A stretch of 64,000 bases of DNA from Limanda limanda. Its lineage: Eukaryota; Chordata; Actinopteri; Pleuronectiformes; Pleuronectidae. Positions 1 to 14,396 of the stretch are shown here, one piece after another (position 1 is the first letter of the stretch; each line of letters opens with the position of its first letter). Made by a program: the position numbers and the translations under genes. The notes below the pieces were generated by a model. The model saw only the letters and a program-made list of their open reading frames with translations. It was not told the DNA's origin and ran no database searches. The DNA is taken from contig NC_083647.1 in assembly GCF_963576545.1 (NCBI RefSeq), forward strand, positions 4,507,507 through 4,571,506, given 5' to 3'.

Positions 1-1188
1 GTGTGATGCAAATGACTTGTTTGTCCTTTTGTTGAAGCAGCAGATGTCTGTGTTCCATAATATCACCAGAATCCCTCTAAAATCGTGCACTTTAGAGAGT
101 TGCTGAGTGAAGAGAAACTTTATAAACTTTGTGAAACGCTGCCTACAACTGATTCCTAATTATTTAAGCCGTCTTGTAAATTCGGCAAATGTAATAAATG
201 AATTATTTCTTTCTTTCTATAAGGAATGATCTCTCTGATCGGGTTGTATAACTTCCTCTCCTCCGGACCAATGTGTGTGACTCCCGGGTGAGAGCCAGTC
301 ACAGACCGGCACTCCTCTCTCTGGTATTAATGCCTTTCTTTGTCATCTCTCTGTGATGTGAAAACAGGAAAACACCCCTGATCTTGATGTTTTGTAGAGC
401 ATATACAAATAGAGTATTGTTAAAATATGATATTGCTGTTATATCATGCTCTGCATAACAAATATATATGCATAGTCAGATATATCTATATCTATATCTA
501 TTGATACATGGATAGAGAAAGACATAGATAGTATATATTGTTTATTTCATTGCACTACTTTTTCGCTTCTTTTCCCAACTGGTAACGTTTACAACACAGA
601 ACCAGTTTCTATTATACAATACATTTCGGAGCACCTGCCTCTATAATTGAAGTATTTAAAAAAAATGTTTGGACCATTCTTTGACGTATTTCTCGAATTG
701 TTTGTCGTCTTCGTCCATGGCTGTACGTCTATTTCTATGTAAATACACCAGGAGCGGAAAAACTGATTCAAATTCTTATGTGGCCAATAAAGTTGATTCT
801 GAAAGGAAATAATTGTATGAATAATTCTTTCACCTCTTTTCATAAAAGACCCAAAAAATTTAACAAAATCAGCTTGAAATAGAGCTTGAGTTTGTCCTTT
901 ACATGCCTCTGTTTTCCTCGAAATAGAAATGACAATATATCAAATTGCTCGTCTGTCTTTCTTTCCTTCTCTCTAAACCCATTGCCAATTTACAATGATG
1001 CGGGACAACCTTGTTTATCTGGATCTGCCTGTTTGCTCTTTGCAACATTAAAAAAATCTGGCGTGAGTGTCTTCTCCTGTTTGTTTTGTATGAGTGCTCG
1101 GACTGAATTTGATTCCGTCATAAAGAAGGGCGCGGGCCGGTTTAAGAAAACACCAAATATTTCTGCTGTGCGGTGAAGTGGCGCTGAC
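1..1188 (-). other. partial intron 3' of exon 70
   Basis: No coding sequence recognised on either strand. Contains a TATC/TATA simple repeat around 481-500 and a short dispersed-repeat fragment at about 720-805. Open frames here lack recognisable homology. Confidence 0.7.
720..805 (-). repeat. fish dispersed-repeat fragment
   Basis: On the minus strand the stretch around cagaatcaactttattggcc resembles a very common teleost dispersed repeat, judged from memory. Too short to assign to a family. Confidence 0.3.
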
Positions 1189-1360
1189 CTGAGAGTTGGC
1201 TCCAGGTGCCAAGTGTTGCACATGAACTCCCTCCAGTCCACGGTGGTGTAGTTAATGCCGTCGTCCTTGTCCTTGTCTCCGGAGCTTGAGCTCTCGTCGT
1301 GCAGGGCTGTCGGGCTCTTCTGACCCGGCCGAGTCGCAAACATCCGTGGGGCAAACAGAG
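1189..1360 (-). CDS. bltp1: bltp1 window exon 70 (3'-most exon in window)
   Basis: 172 nt. FAPRMFATRPGQKSP, an acidic Ser/Asp/Lys loop and TTVDWREFMCNTWHLEPTLR. Acceptor tgttctcag, donor gtcagc. It ends two bases into the next codon. The remaining conserved C-terminal peptide is not found in bases 1-1188, so the final exon or exons lie outside the window. Confidence 0.96.
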
Positions 1361-4300
1361 CTGAGAACACAAACGATAAGACTTTTGCATCAAATCCTCC
1401 ACTAGAGTGAAGCCCTGCCCCAGGTCGGTACCCACAGTGAGAAACATCCTGTGATGGGTAAACATTTTATAAATGTAGCGTTTGAGAGCTGAAGAAATTA
1501 AAATGATGAATTGCAGAACATCTAAAGCAGCTCATATGAAACCTAGTTAGATTTATTTGATTGTAAAAGCCTATGACATCACCTTTGACCACTTCACTTC
1601 CACTCAAATAGCCGTCAGTACCAGCACTGAACGAGCTAGAACATTAAAACAGATCATAAAGACAGAAATAGCCAGGGGTGAACTCAGTGTCTTTGCCAGA
1701 TTAGCATCTGATAGCAGCGAGCTGAGGAAACACGTTGACAGATGCAGGTGCTGCGACATGTCACAGAAGCTTTTCCAAGAACACAACTCATCCAGGTGAC
1801 AGGTCGGGTCACAGGTCATACGTTTACGGTTCCGAGTGGATCTGGATTTTTACTCGGAGATAATAGTGGGTAATGGGTTGGGCCCAGTGTAGGACTCTGG
1901 TCTCACATTTTTCTCTAACAAGACAAATATATTCTTCAACCAAATGCAGAGGTCAATCACAATGGGTATTCATTCTCAGACTCTTTCTCCAACCAAAATA
2001 TTCAGAAGTTGTTTGATTTATATCTTTTTCACATGTGGCAAAGTTGTTGCTTGAGCTGTTCAGGATCAATGGGATCACAGAAACGGTTCTTCTCCTGTGG
2101 CCTCAGTGCTGGTACCGTAGCAAACTGCACAACTGACATCCTGAACTAGATTTGGAAGGGATCAGGCAACTTTCCTAGCTCCTTGATCAAAAGGTGAAAT
2201 ACAGAATACTTGTTCCTGACTATTTCTCAGGATTTGATGGACCCAATGTGTTTTGTGAGAGGACCACAAAATGCTTTTTACTGCTCCAGTCAATTTTATC
2301 TTCAAATGAATCTTTTTTGAAGTTACATAATGGAGTCAGTGTGCAAGGTTTCTGTGTGTGATTTTGAATGGATGATGGGTAAAAAAAAAAAATGTATACG
2401 AAAAATATGAAGATGATTTGCAAAGAACTTTTAACTCTATTCAAATTCAAATCTCCATCTACCTAATTTCACTGATCAGAAATAAATCAATAAGGAACAT
2501 TTCCAGCGTTTGCCTCTTTTCTCGGTCTGCTCACACTATCAACAGCACAAAGTGGTGGCTCTATTTTAATTGTCATGAAGAATGCATGGACGCTGGCATT
2601 AAGAGTGGTAATTTGTTCCTTTGTGACAAGAGGGAAGCCATTAAAATGCTGTGCACGTCGGGCTCCTTGACCTCCTCACTGTGTGTGAAAATAACACTCA
2701 GCTGCCTACTTTTCATGCTGCTCTATAATGTGTCCAAGAGCACACACGCAGCTCTGCAGGTCCAGAGGAAGAAAAATGTGCTGCATTTATTTAATTATTT
2801 ATTCTAGTTATTTATAATCTTCTTTGGATGGTTCAATGAGTCATGTTCTTTTCATTTTAATTTTTTTTATGTATTTCTGGGGCTTTTTAATCCCCTTTTT
2901 GATGGATAGGACGGAGTAAGCTTATGAAGGTGCGACAGAGAGAGAGAGTGGCATACAAACATGGTCACGTTTCTGAATCAACCCCGGGCCTCTGCGGGTC
3001 TACCAGGTGAGCTATACGCCGCCCCCCCACCATGAGTCATGTTCTTAACTAGCAGGACAATTTCAAATCCACACCTGTGTTCGGTGACCCATGACTTTGT
3101 GTGCACAGTTGGAGGTAACTGGGTGAATGAAAGATTTCGGTAAAGACACAAACCTTTCTCCTTCTCCTTCAGGTAGGCTGAGACCAGGTCGTGCAGGAAC
3201 ATGATGAGCTCGGCGTCCATGGTGACGCAGATGTGGTCTGTGAATTCTGTCACAACACTGCACTCCACCTTGGGTTTGCTGTCGGAGTCTGAATAGAAAA
3301 AACAAACATCAGGACCATAAACTGGTCATTGCTTCTTTAATAAGCAAAATTTGCTTTGTATAGGTTTCTTTTAAATCTGATTTGCAAAATGTGAGTAAAA
3401 AAATTGAATAAAATGAAAATCCAGCATAAACTTTGTGTTTAAGGTTGTTTCCTAAATTTAAAGAGTTTCTATTTCAAAGTCAACGATGAGGCTTCATTAC
3501 CAACTGGCTGAACAAGCCCGGGGCTGTTGTTTAAGAATCAGACATGATGTGAATATAAGCTTTATATGACAATTACACAATAAGTATTCCAGAAATAATT
3601 GATCCTTTTACTTTTAAGAATAAGAACAAACTTCCTTTGTACAAATACAACATCTTGCGTAAAGGTGGGGTAAGCGATTTTAATCTAATATAACATTAGA
3701 CAAATTCTGCTAATATCTCCTCACAGTCTGGTAGCTAAATGTTCTGTGTGTGTGCTGAAGAAAAATTTGGTTTCACAACTCTGGTTCCTTATCTGGGAAA
3801 CAAAGAAAACTGGACGACCCGAACACCAGAACACGGTTCTAGCTAATCAGCAGCAAGGTTCTCAGTGCTCATGCTCGGGGCAGAATGGGGAAGACATGAA
3901 CAGTATTTTTCTGACGATTAGCAAATCCTATTTCTTGAAACAATTTCTATCAATACATACAGCGTGAACATCTCTGAGGCAGAGACCACTGCTGCAGGCC
4001 ACAGTGACCACAAACCAGTCTATAGATTTTGGATTTGTCTTTAGATAGTCAGTGGTGGCTAATTCCAATAAGTTGAGATCAGTGGTTCCTTGTAGCAATG
4101 TCTTGTTACCGTACCTGATAGAGAAGGCTCCTCTGGATCCTGGACATGGATGGACTTGAAGTCCAGCTGCATTCTGGGCAGAGCAAATATGGTCTCCGTC
4201 TCGTGGTTGTAGCTGGAGGAGCTGCGGAAGCTGCTCAGCAGACTGGAGCTTTTGGCAGCTACTCCGCTCTCTTGGTTGTTGGCTTCCACGTTCCTGAGCA

Positions 4301-7300
4301 AGTTCAGCTCTGAAGCGGGAGATAAGTGAAAAGTCTTTAGAGTTTAAGGTCATGTTCACACTCCTCTGCTTCGTTAAATACTATCTGCACCTATTTTACA
4401 TTTGAGATAACAGGCGGCTGAGAGGCAGACAGAGGCGCTCTTCTGAAAATAAAAGCTTTTTGTCAGAGCTGTCTGCAGAGGAGAAGATTCTGAGAGACTA
4501 AAACCAACCCTTTACACCAAGCTGTCAGTTTATTAGGTACGTCTTACAAACTAATGCAATCAAATACAACAGCCCTGCAATAAATCCTATCTTCATCACG
4601 GTTATATTGATACGTTTTTATATGAAATAGTGAAAGAAGAGAAACACATGCAGGTTTATAATAACTCAGCAATCAGTGACCAAAGAAAAAAGATATAAAA
4701 GTTTCATATCAGCTGAGCTTTTGAATGACATTTTTTTCCATCATCAATTCCTCCACATTTTATTTCACATTTGGGAGAAGTGAACAGAATGCGTTCTCAG
4801 CCTCAGCAGATATTATGAGTATTGAAGTATATTTTGTGTATTCCTGTGTGTGATGACATTAGGATGGAATGTAGATACACTGATATAAATGGAAAGTTAA
4901 ATAATAATTGTTACCTTCGTTCCTCATGGCAGTAACATAGTTGAACCATTCTTTGACTGTAGCGACACCATGTGGAGGGTTTTCATGCCGCCGTCGGGTT
5001 ATTTTGGTTATGGTGGCCATCGGGCTCTCGAGTGCACCACATGGTTTTGTGACCATGGTGTTGTGTCCAAGATGGAAATCCAGTGTTTGAACGATGTAAG
5101 TAGAAACATCTATGGAGCCTGGACAAATCAAAAACAAATGTGAGACATTAAAAACTGATTAAACAATAACTGTATAAATTCATATCTACACTCCTAATTC
5201 CAACAGGAACTATTGACGATTTTCTCTGTCTTGTTTATTCAGTGGCTACTTCTTCAAAGGATTATCTAGTCTGACTAATACCGCTAGGACGATGTTAAGT
5301 CCCTGAAATGAACACTTCCTCCTCACCGTCCTCCCAGATCTTCTGAGCCTCAGTCCAGAAGGCGATGTTGGGCTCTTCCAGGTGGAACAGAGCCCAAGAC
5401 TTGGAGCGGAAGTTGGGCCCGTGGAAGCAGGCCAGGGTCATGTGATTGCCGTGGAGGCTCATTGAACCCCCCAGCTGCACTGCGTCCTCGGGCAGGGGCA
5501 TCTGGAAGAGGGAGATGTGGCAGCCCGCGATTACCTTCAGCACCCCGGGCCAGTGGCGGTGATGGGCTGCGTCCATGTCTGTGTGACAAAGACGATAAGG
5601 AGAGGCAAAATGAGAAGACAAATAATCTGAGTGGAATAATAAGGCGTCTTGCTGGAACTAACAATATCAGATTTTATGTATTCAAGAGTTTTTATCCTCA
5701 TATGACTTACTATATTTTTTTAGTCTGTGCCGCTTTGTTTTTAATTATCTCAGGAGCATGTTTGATTACTTTCAGTTGTTGAACAACCTTGTCAACTGTT
5801 TGAAAAAGTGGTATACAAATTAAGCTTATTAGAATTTCAAATCATTTTGCTTCCTACAAACAGCAGGACTGCCTCAGACACCTGCTGCGCATATCTTATT
5901 ATGCCAGAGTCTGCATTAAATATTTCACACAGCAGTATAGAAGAAGAATGCAGGCTTACAGAGCTCAGCAGCTCCTTTCTCTATATTGATGACGGGGGTT
6001 TTGGGGGGCAGGTAGGGCCCAGGGCCCCAGGTGGAAAGGGCGCGCTTGCTGGTGTCGAATTGCTGAGTGAAAAACTCCTGCAGCTTCATGCCGATCTTGA
6101 TGAGGTCCGGTGTGGTGGAGCGTGAAATGATCACCTGGAAAATGTCCCACTGCAAGTCTCCGTGGACAAAGATCTCACTGGAAGGAGCAGAGGAGAGAAG
6201 ATGGGGAGGGAAACAGATGACAGTAGGAAACACAGGGAGGCAAATAAAGCAGCTAGAGCTAATTTAATATAATATAATATGTAATATTAAACAATACTGC
6301 ATCATGAATGACTCTTTGCTCCAAACATAATGTGTTTGAAACATTCAGAATTGTTGGCTTGAAGATGTCCACATCTCTCTGTTCCTATTCATCCTCTGAT
6401 GTTATGGTTTCTATTTCCACTCCTTTTGCCCTTTTGCATGAGGAGATAATGTATCATCTTTCTGATGGAAATAATTTAACTTGACTACATGAGCAAATAC
6501 ACAGTTTAAACAAATAGGACTAAACGTTGTCTTATGTGAAATGGCGCTTTATGAACATCCAGAACAGAAGAACACTCTGCACATCTATTTTCTTGAGCAA
6601 ACAAACCTGCCCACTGTTAATTGCAACGTTTCGGTGCTCGACCTTCATCAAGCAAAGCTGCTCCTTTATTAGAATCCTCCAAACAGTTCACTAATGCACT
6701 TGCTTATACAGTAAAGCCAAGTGTTGCTATGCCGCCGCAGCATAAGCTGACATTATTTCCTACCTTTTCTCTGATAGGCTGGTGTCAACAGAGCACAGGT
6801 TGACCTTCCACTCGTCCTGCAGCTGCAGGTCAGCGTTACTGAACACTCCCATCAGGATGCTGGAGCCCATATAGTCCACCCGAGCCTCCGTGGAGCCCAT
6901 GGTGATCTGGATCTTATGGCTGGGCTGCTGGTTTGGGTGTTCAGAGATGTGGGCTAGAAAACAAGACGGTCAGTGTTTAGCACTGTGGCACCGAGTTGCT
7001 GCTTGAACAGTGCCCCTGAAATGTTTGAACAGAAAATCAAACGTGATGAAGAAAAAATCGGGACAAAAGGTAATAGGATTTTATTTCAAATTTATGTTTA
7101 GGACCAAAGCATACAATGGATTGAAAACTATTAAAGTTCTGTTACACATTTTTTTGTAGCCAATTCTTGAAGTGTGCTTTATGTTGTATTGATGTTTGGT
7201 AAATTATGTTAATGTCGCTGATACAATGTAAGTTTCGCAGCTAAAGCCACAGGTGGTATTCACTATAGCCTTATGCAGTCTGTAGTTGTGTCTCAAATTC

Positions 7301-10300
7301 AAGGAGGCTGCATTTGAAAACCGATTCATTGCGCTTCAGAGTCGTACAGTTTTTTCAAAGTAGTAATGGTGCTGGCAAGCGACCACAAGATGTCCAATGC
7401 TTGGGTATCAAGCTTTAAATCAACAGATCAAGCTACACATGTTAAATAGGGGCATTAAAAAACGTTTTTGTCATGTCCAAGTTCACAAGCTCGTTTTTAA
7501 ATTTTGTCTTGCAGTGCAATCTGTCTGTTGTAGGTGTTTTTTTTCTTTTTTTCTTTAATCAAGTTTTGAAAAAGAAAACAGAAAATCTCATCTTTTTTGC
7601 TGACTTCGGATTCCCTCAAGTGACTTTTTTGTTGTATTGCTGCCACTACACAGATTAATTGTCACAGACAGAATTAATGTCACATTTAAATGACATTAAA
7701 TGTCTGCAGAATGTTGTTACAATAGTAAATGGAAATGCAAACAACATTAAAAAAGAAAACACTCAAATTACTCCCTGGCATCCACTTCTTTTGTATCCTA
7801 AAATCAGTAGGAAAAAATTATTCACACTCACGTCTTTCTCCCTTATAAAAAAGAGCCAATTTTAAAGGCGTTAGTTGTTGTTTAATTAAGTCGTTTTTGC
7901 TTCACAAAGCGGTGATATTCCACTGAGTACTACATACAACAAAATTAAATTGAATGAGCAGTATCTGATACAAAGCTGCAGAAAGAGAAATATGTTAAAA
8001 TAAATACTCATATGCACATGTCGGATGAAATATCTTTAAATATATTATATTTACAACAGTGTGCAACATATAAATATGCATTATATAAGCTTAATTAAAA
8101 ACTGCATGCAAAAGTGAGAGTAAAATGTGGAAGTGTTGCTACATCTATATTTTATTACTGTTCTGCTCCAAGTGCAATGTAAGAGCTCTGCACTAAACTC
8201 TGACTCAACCTACAGTTTATGCTTCTGGGAGACATGGAGTCACTAACGAGTTGCAGAAGAACAGCAGATTTCTGAAAAGTCAATGCTTTGTTTACTCACA
8301 GACCATCTCCAGGGTGTTCACGTCTATGTTGCCACCCACCACCCCGCCCTTGGAGTCGAGCTTGGAGCGGCCAAGGCCGACAGACATGCTGATCTCTCGG
8401 TCCCTGTTACTGCCGACAGACAGTCGGCCCTGACTCTTCAGCCCGCTGGTGGTCCAGCTGCGGGAGCAAACACAACAGTGAGCACATCCTGAAACGCTGC
8501 TGAATAATGCAGAGGGGCTCTCTATGAAACATGAATGACTTGCCCGGGAATAAACACATAACTGAAAAGGAAAAGAGCTCAACCTCAAGTGCTGGCTCTG
8601 ACTGACAAATCATTAGGTCATTATATGAATGTCTGTATGCGCCATTATCTCATTATCTCCTTGTGTCATCCAAGGTGTGTCAAGTAGGATTAGAATATTA
8701 ATTAATGGCACAAATGTGGTTCAAAACAAGTATTTCTTTAATTAAAAATAATTCGTACGGGAAACATGATTGTGGTTTGTGTGTGGTCCAGGCATCCCTC
8801 ATGTTGTGTGGCCCTACATCATTATGGTTACTTGTCTTCCTTATTGGGACAAAAAAAGTCCCACAACATGATTCATTAAAGTTTATGGGGTAAAGACATA
8901 TTTTGAGGTTAAGTTTAGGTTAAATTTAGTTTAAGGTTAATATTAGGTCTAAGTTAAGGTAAGGTTAGGTAAGTTGAGTGTCCTCACTAAGATAGACGTA
9001 CAAGGCAGTGTGTGTGTGTGAGTGTGTGTTTGCGTGTGTGTGTGAGTGTATAAGTTATTAACTGAGCGATACAGACTCAGAATATCACATGATGGACGGA
9101 TGTGTCTTGGTCAGTAAAAGTAAAAAATGCAGCAAAAAGTGATTCCAAGTTATTTTTCACAGCTTTCCTGCGTGACTTGAATCCCTCCTCGACTAGTTTG
9201 CCAGAATTTTTACTTCCACATTTCAGTTTGAGGCCAAATTGGAGCAACAGCCAGAGGACTTAGCTATAAAACACCTGAGGGTGGAAATGATACGGATTCC
9301 TGTTTATGTATAAATATTTATTAATTGTTACATCCTCTCTCTGTGTTTGCACAGAAGGTACTGCATGACGTGTCCCTGAAAACGCAGAAGCATGCGCCGG
9401 CCTTAAGTCAGCAGGATAATTTGTCTCCCCTGGTGGAAACGCAGGCAAACCACGTTCTGCAGGAACTTTTTAGTTCCTGGAACAAGGTTCCTGTGACTAA
9501 AAGTCCCAGTTGCAGCTTTAGATGAAAAGACTGATGCCACTCATGTCTAAATACAACTACACCTGTTTTGAGTCTATGCTAAGCCAAGCTCACAATCTCC
9601 TCAAGCTATTAGGAGGAAAAATTATCCACATGACACAGTTCTGAAACTACTACTTACGTGTTGTTTCCCATTACGTTGCTCATATTCATTTGGACGGTGA
9701 GCTGCTTGAGGTTGATGGCGAACACCACCAATGTCTCCCACGGCGCCCCCTGCTGACCTGCTGCTTTACCATTTTTACTGAAGGAGGGAGTGGATGTCTT
9801 TGTGACTGAATCTGTAGGAAAATTAATAAAGATTAAAGAAAGGCAAACTAGAACAGTTCATCTGAGATGTGCTTCTGAATTAAGATTCACTAACTTTACA
9901 GTATAATCCATTTCTGCAAGAAACACTGAGGAATGTTGGTAATCACCTCTCCGAGGAGCAGAAGAATCAGACACACTCCTGGTGCGAGCGGGTGCAGGGG
10001 ACTTGAGGTGACCCAGGCCGCCTGGGGACATGTTGCTTCCGGTGGAGTGCTCTGAAAAGACGTTGGGAGACTGGGGAATGTGTGTCCCGGTGCTGCCGTC
10101 CCACGTCCTCCAGTAAGCTTTCCGGCTGGACTCTGGGGACAGATGTTGCGTGACGTTTTCAGCCGAGTCGGGGGTGGCGGGGCCGGAGGCTGAAGCAAAG
10201 TAAAGGTTGAGGGATGTAAGTAAAGGACAGTCTTAGAAATGTCAATGGGAAACAGTAGGAGGAAATGTTGGCTGAGGGAAGGTCAGCGTGATGAGATATA

Positions 10301-13300
10301 AAAAATTTAAACTAGCTAAACCTGCAGTGGATTGGAGACAAATCGAAAGAGTTAAGATTTGAAAAATCATGAATTTACTTGCACAGTTCTGCAGTCAACA
10401 ATGAATTAATAAATTAATATTTAACCCTGTTTTTTTAACTCAGTTTTATCACTACGCACAAACTAAAGTCAACAATGAATAGACCGAAAGTTTTAACTCA
10501 AAAGAAAGTAAGTTTTGTTAGAAGCATAGAAAAGCTCTTTGTTCATAGAGATTCCAGCTGCAACTTATAGGCCTAAATTTGGCCGCATAAGTTGTGTTTG
10601 GCATGATGTCGGGTAAAGTTTCGCAAGATTTTCAACAAAACATAAAGGGGTAAGTATACTATTAGCCAACCAACAAACACAGAACTGTCAAAAAGTCACC
10701 TGGCAGGTTTATTGTCTGGTCTCCGAGGAAGAGGCGCCTGGCGATACTCCGGCGGTACCAGGCTCTGGGGAAGGCCAGGATTTCACTCAGTCGTCTCATG
10801 TCGTACTTGAAGGAAGCCGAACCGATGTCACACACAGCTAAGAGGAGAAAATTATAGTTGTTCATATACGACACATTCCTTTCAAATGTGAGAACAAATG
10901 TACCTCATGACAAATCTTTCGGGGGAAAATTATCAACCTATTATCAACAGTCTTTACTACAAAATATCCCATTCATCTGCTCAAGCATTCACTGAATGAT
11001 AAATCATCTGTATTGTGTTGGATTATTATGTTACTTAAAGGGTTTTCACATTCCTCAAAGATTCGACACTCAAAGTATTTGGTTCTGTTTTTGTTTCCCT
11101 CACATGTCCTTGACTCTACTGCTGCAATACATAACACTATGTCAGTACCAGATTGGAGGAACTAGCGATAATACAAATAAAAAACTGTGTTGGAATGAAC
11201 ATTTTACACTTCATCAGCAGATATAAGCTTCCCTTGAACAGACAAATTTCTATAAACTGAAGTTCATTAAAAAGACCTTGAGAGCAGCATTAAACCGTTG
11301 GCATCAGCAACCTTATCGATGCAGCTGAGAAGCAGCTGAGGCTGACAACACGTCAACCTGCTCCTGATTTAAAGTGAAAGCTATAAATATGCAAAAATGC
11401 CTCCATCCTTTTTTACAAAAAATTCAATTGAAGAAACCCTACTCCACAGACCTCATCAAATAACGGAAAAGTGTTTGGTGATAAACATACTACTATACTC
11501 ATGAGTGAATTGGTATAATGCCCTGTTCATGCCTGGTATTAATCCATGCTCAGAAATCCCATTACAAAATGTAGATCTAACCTCCGCCCACGCTCTTTAT
11601 GCAAATAAAAACGTGTGTTATTGTGTTCGCTAAGCCAAGCACTGAGATCACATTGTGTGTTGGAAGCAATAGAGAGCGAGAGATGAGTATGGAGAGGCTA
11701 AGTGAAGCTCATCTGTGTAGAAAGATTTTTACAATTATCAGTGTTGATATTTTGGAGGTGGTTACAAACAAATCAATGTATGGAAACTGAGTGTTAAAGG
11801 CGTTAAAGGTTCAGTGTGTAGAATTTAGTGACATCTAGTGGTGAAGTTGCATGTTGCAGTTTAATACCCCTTACCTCACCCTCCCATTCCAAACATGCAA
11901 GAGAACCTCTGGAAACCTACAGTCATAACAAATGTCGCCAAATGTGTTTGCTTTAAACACTTAGACCACCTCTGATTGTGGTCTGAGTGATTGAATCTAC
12001 AGATACATTTGGGTGCGTTTCGACCTGAACTACGTGATCAGATCACTCAGGACAGATATTAATACTAGATCTGAAGAGGGTCTGTTATTCTACTCTTGTT
12101 GAGCGAATTTTTTAAATCACCTTAGCCACCCTGTCTAAAATTAAAAAAAATTATACATTAAAATATCACAGAATGTCCTAGATGAGTAAGAAAATGAATG
12201 GACACGACAAATAATCGAATGCATGAGGCCGCCTTCACCGGGGCTGATGATGTACCTGAGATGTTGATGAGGGTGGTGTCCATTTTGCCGCCTTTGGCAG
12301 GAATGAAGCTTTCGATGAAAGTGGGGCATCCTGTTCTCCTCATCCTCGATAAACTGACCTTCACAAACTCCAGGTTGATACTCAGAGAGTCTTTCCTCCC
12401 TGTTACAGAGGACGGCTCCTCGTCTACTGTACCTTAAGGAAAAGAGGAGATAATTATGATGCTCTTTAAACTTTAATCTGTTTTTAATCTAAATGTCCTT
12501 TCACACATTAATAAGAGTTTGAAGTAGAGTGAGATAATGGTTTACTTCATTATTACTGAATATACACTGTAAAGCCAGCCATCATGGTTATTATAATTCA
12601 TACTAGACTTATATATTAATATTTGCATGTTTATTTAACACAACTCCAATGAACAGGGCAACATCTCAGTAAAACCTCTTTTACAGCTAAACCTCTAAAA
12701 AAGCCGATTGACTCCTTTCCCACTAAAGATGTTAGTGGGTTTTTAGACCAGTGGAATAGAGGCTTAAGTCTTTTTCAGCCACAATATTAGACACAGATTT
12801 TTGTGAAAACCTGTGTCACTGTTTCATAAATTCACAACATTATAGCAGTCTTTCCCTCTCCTCGTACCTAACGGCCCCGGGCCCGGAGGTAACCCAGTGA
12901 CAGCAGATTTCTGCTTTCCGGCCCCGTAGGGGTGGAAGACGTAGAGGGAGAAGTCAGACATGCAGGCGGTGAAGCTGAGGCCCGAGGAGTTACTTGGGGG
13001 GCCGGTGAGGTCCGACTGACTGCTGCTGTGGCGGCTCCTGCCTAGAGGGCTCCCCAATAACGGAGATGCTGGAGGGAGGTGGAGGAGAGAGGATGTAAGA
13101 CTGAGCAGGAATAGATAAAGTAAAATATGACAACCAACAGTGGTTGTTTTTTGGACACAAATGATAAAAAATAAAAAAATCAGAAAGAGGAAGCTAATCA
13201 GATCACAAGTCTAAATGAACTGCCTGTTGCTCACTACTTCATATTCATGGTATTCCGTAATATTAATTCACATCCAGTTCCCTTTGGACTTCCGAGCAAA

Positions 13301-14361
13301 CTGTATATTTCCTGTGCATGTGACTGGACTAAATAAAAAATAAGACCCAATTGAATGCAGGAGAACAAGCTGTGAGCAACATTAAATCACACAGGGCCCA
13401 GACATGGCATGGAATGACTGCTAATAGATCAGCTCACAGTGTGTGACAGACTGAGTGATAGAACAGTAAAGAGGACAAGACGTGTGTGAGCTGGACCTCA
13501 CACACTTTATTCTGCACAACCTTTGCTAACATCAACCATTATTCTATTGAAACTGAATGCAGAGGGATTGTCATACCTTTGCTTGGAGGTGGTTTAGGGG
13601 TATGTTGCCCCGGCGGGGTGGAGGAGGGGGGCGGGTGTGGTCCGTCGGTGGGGTGGCCTCCTGTTGGGGTCTCCAGTTCCCCACGGTTGGAGGAGAAGAC
13701 CAGGTCTAAAGATGGCAGTTTGAGCATACACTCCACCCTGGACATGGGCAGGCAGCTGAAGCGGATCTGAGAGGGCTGGACACAAATGAAAACCGAAGAT
13801 ATGAATTAAAAACTAGAAATACACATCTGTTTTTTTTTTTTATAAATTCACATTTTAGTGAGAAAAAATGAGGAAACTTGATGTGCACTGGTGTAACCTC
13901 AAAATTAAAAGTAAGCAATAACACAGACATGACATGACATGACAAAAATAGGTTAGAGAATGATGTAGATCACTGGGATATGTCATAAAATAACTGCATC
14001 TCTGCAAATTCTCTGAAAACAGTAAAACGGTAAGTTGGTATTTTGCAATATCCCCTTCAAAAAGCTAGTATTAGTTCTAATTAGTATTTCTACCGTGCGT
14101 GCTGAGCATGACACTTCTTAGAATTGATAAGAAAATCAAACAGACTAATAACACTGATCTGTTTTGTCTCTGATCTCCTCCAGCTCTGTTTCCATATCAG
14201 TGGGGCAGCTACACACAAACAGCACATTCAGAGTTGTGTGTGCGTGTACGTGTGCATGTGTTTATCTTGAATAGGAAATATTTTTACAGGAAATTAAGAT
14301 ATGAAACTATAACAGGGCAAAATATGACTTCTCATTATCTAATTCAATGCTACTACCATGA

Positions 14362-14396
<35 letters not shown>

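Larger units (their letters stand above)
10838..12255 (-). other. intron between exons 60 and 59
   Basis: 1.4-kb intron; the repeat complex at 11519-12080 occupies much of it. Nothing else recognised. Confidence 0.7.

Noticed and set aside
2418..2807. 129-codon plus-strand open frame
   Set aside because: Intronic, no recognisable domain or splice-linked homology, and ordinary for AT-rich sequence of this length.
3001..3035. Possible tRNA gene from the A-box-like motif
   Set aside because: The B box is degenerate and no cloverleaf can be drawn; fits a SINE remnant.
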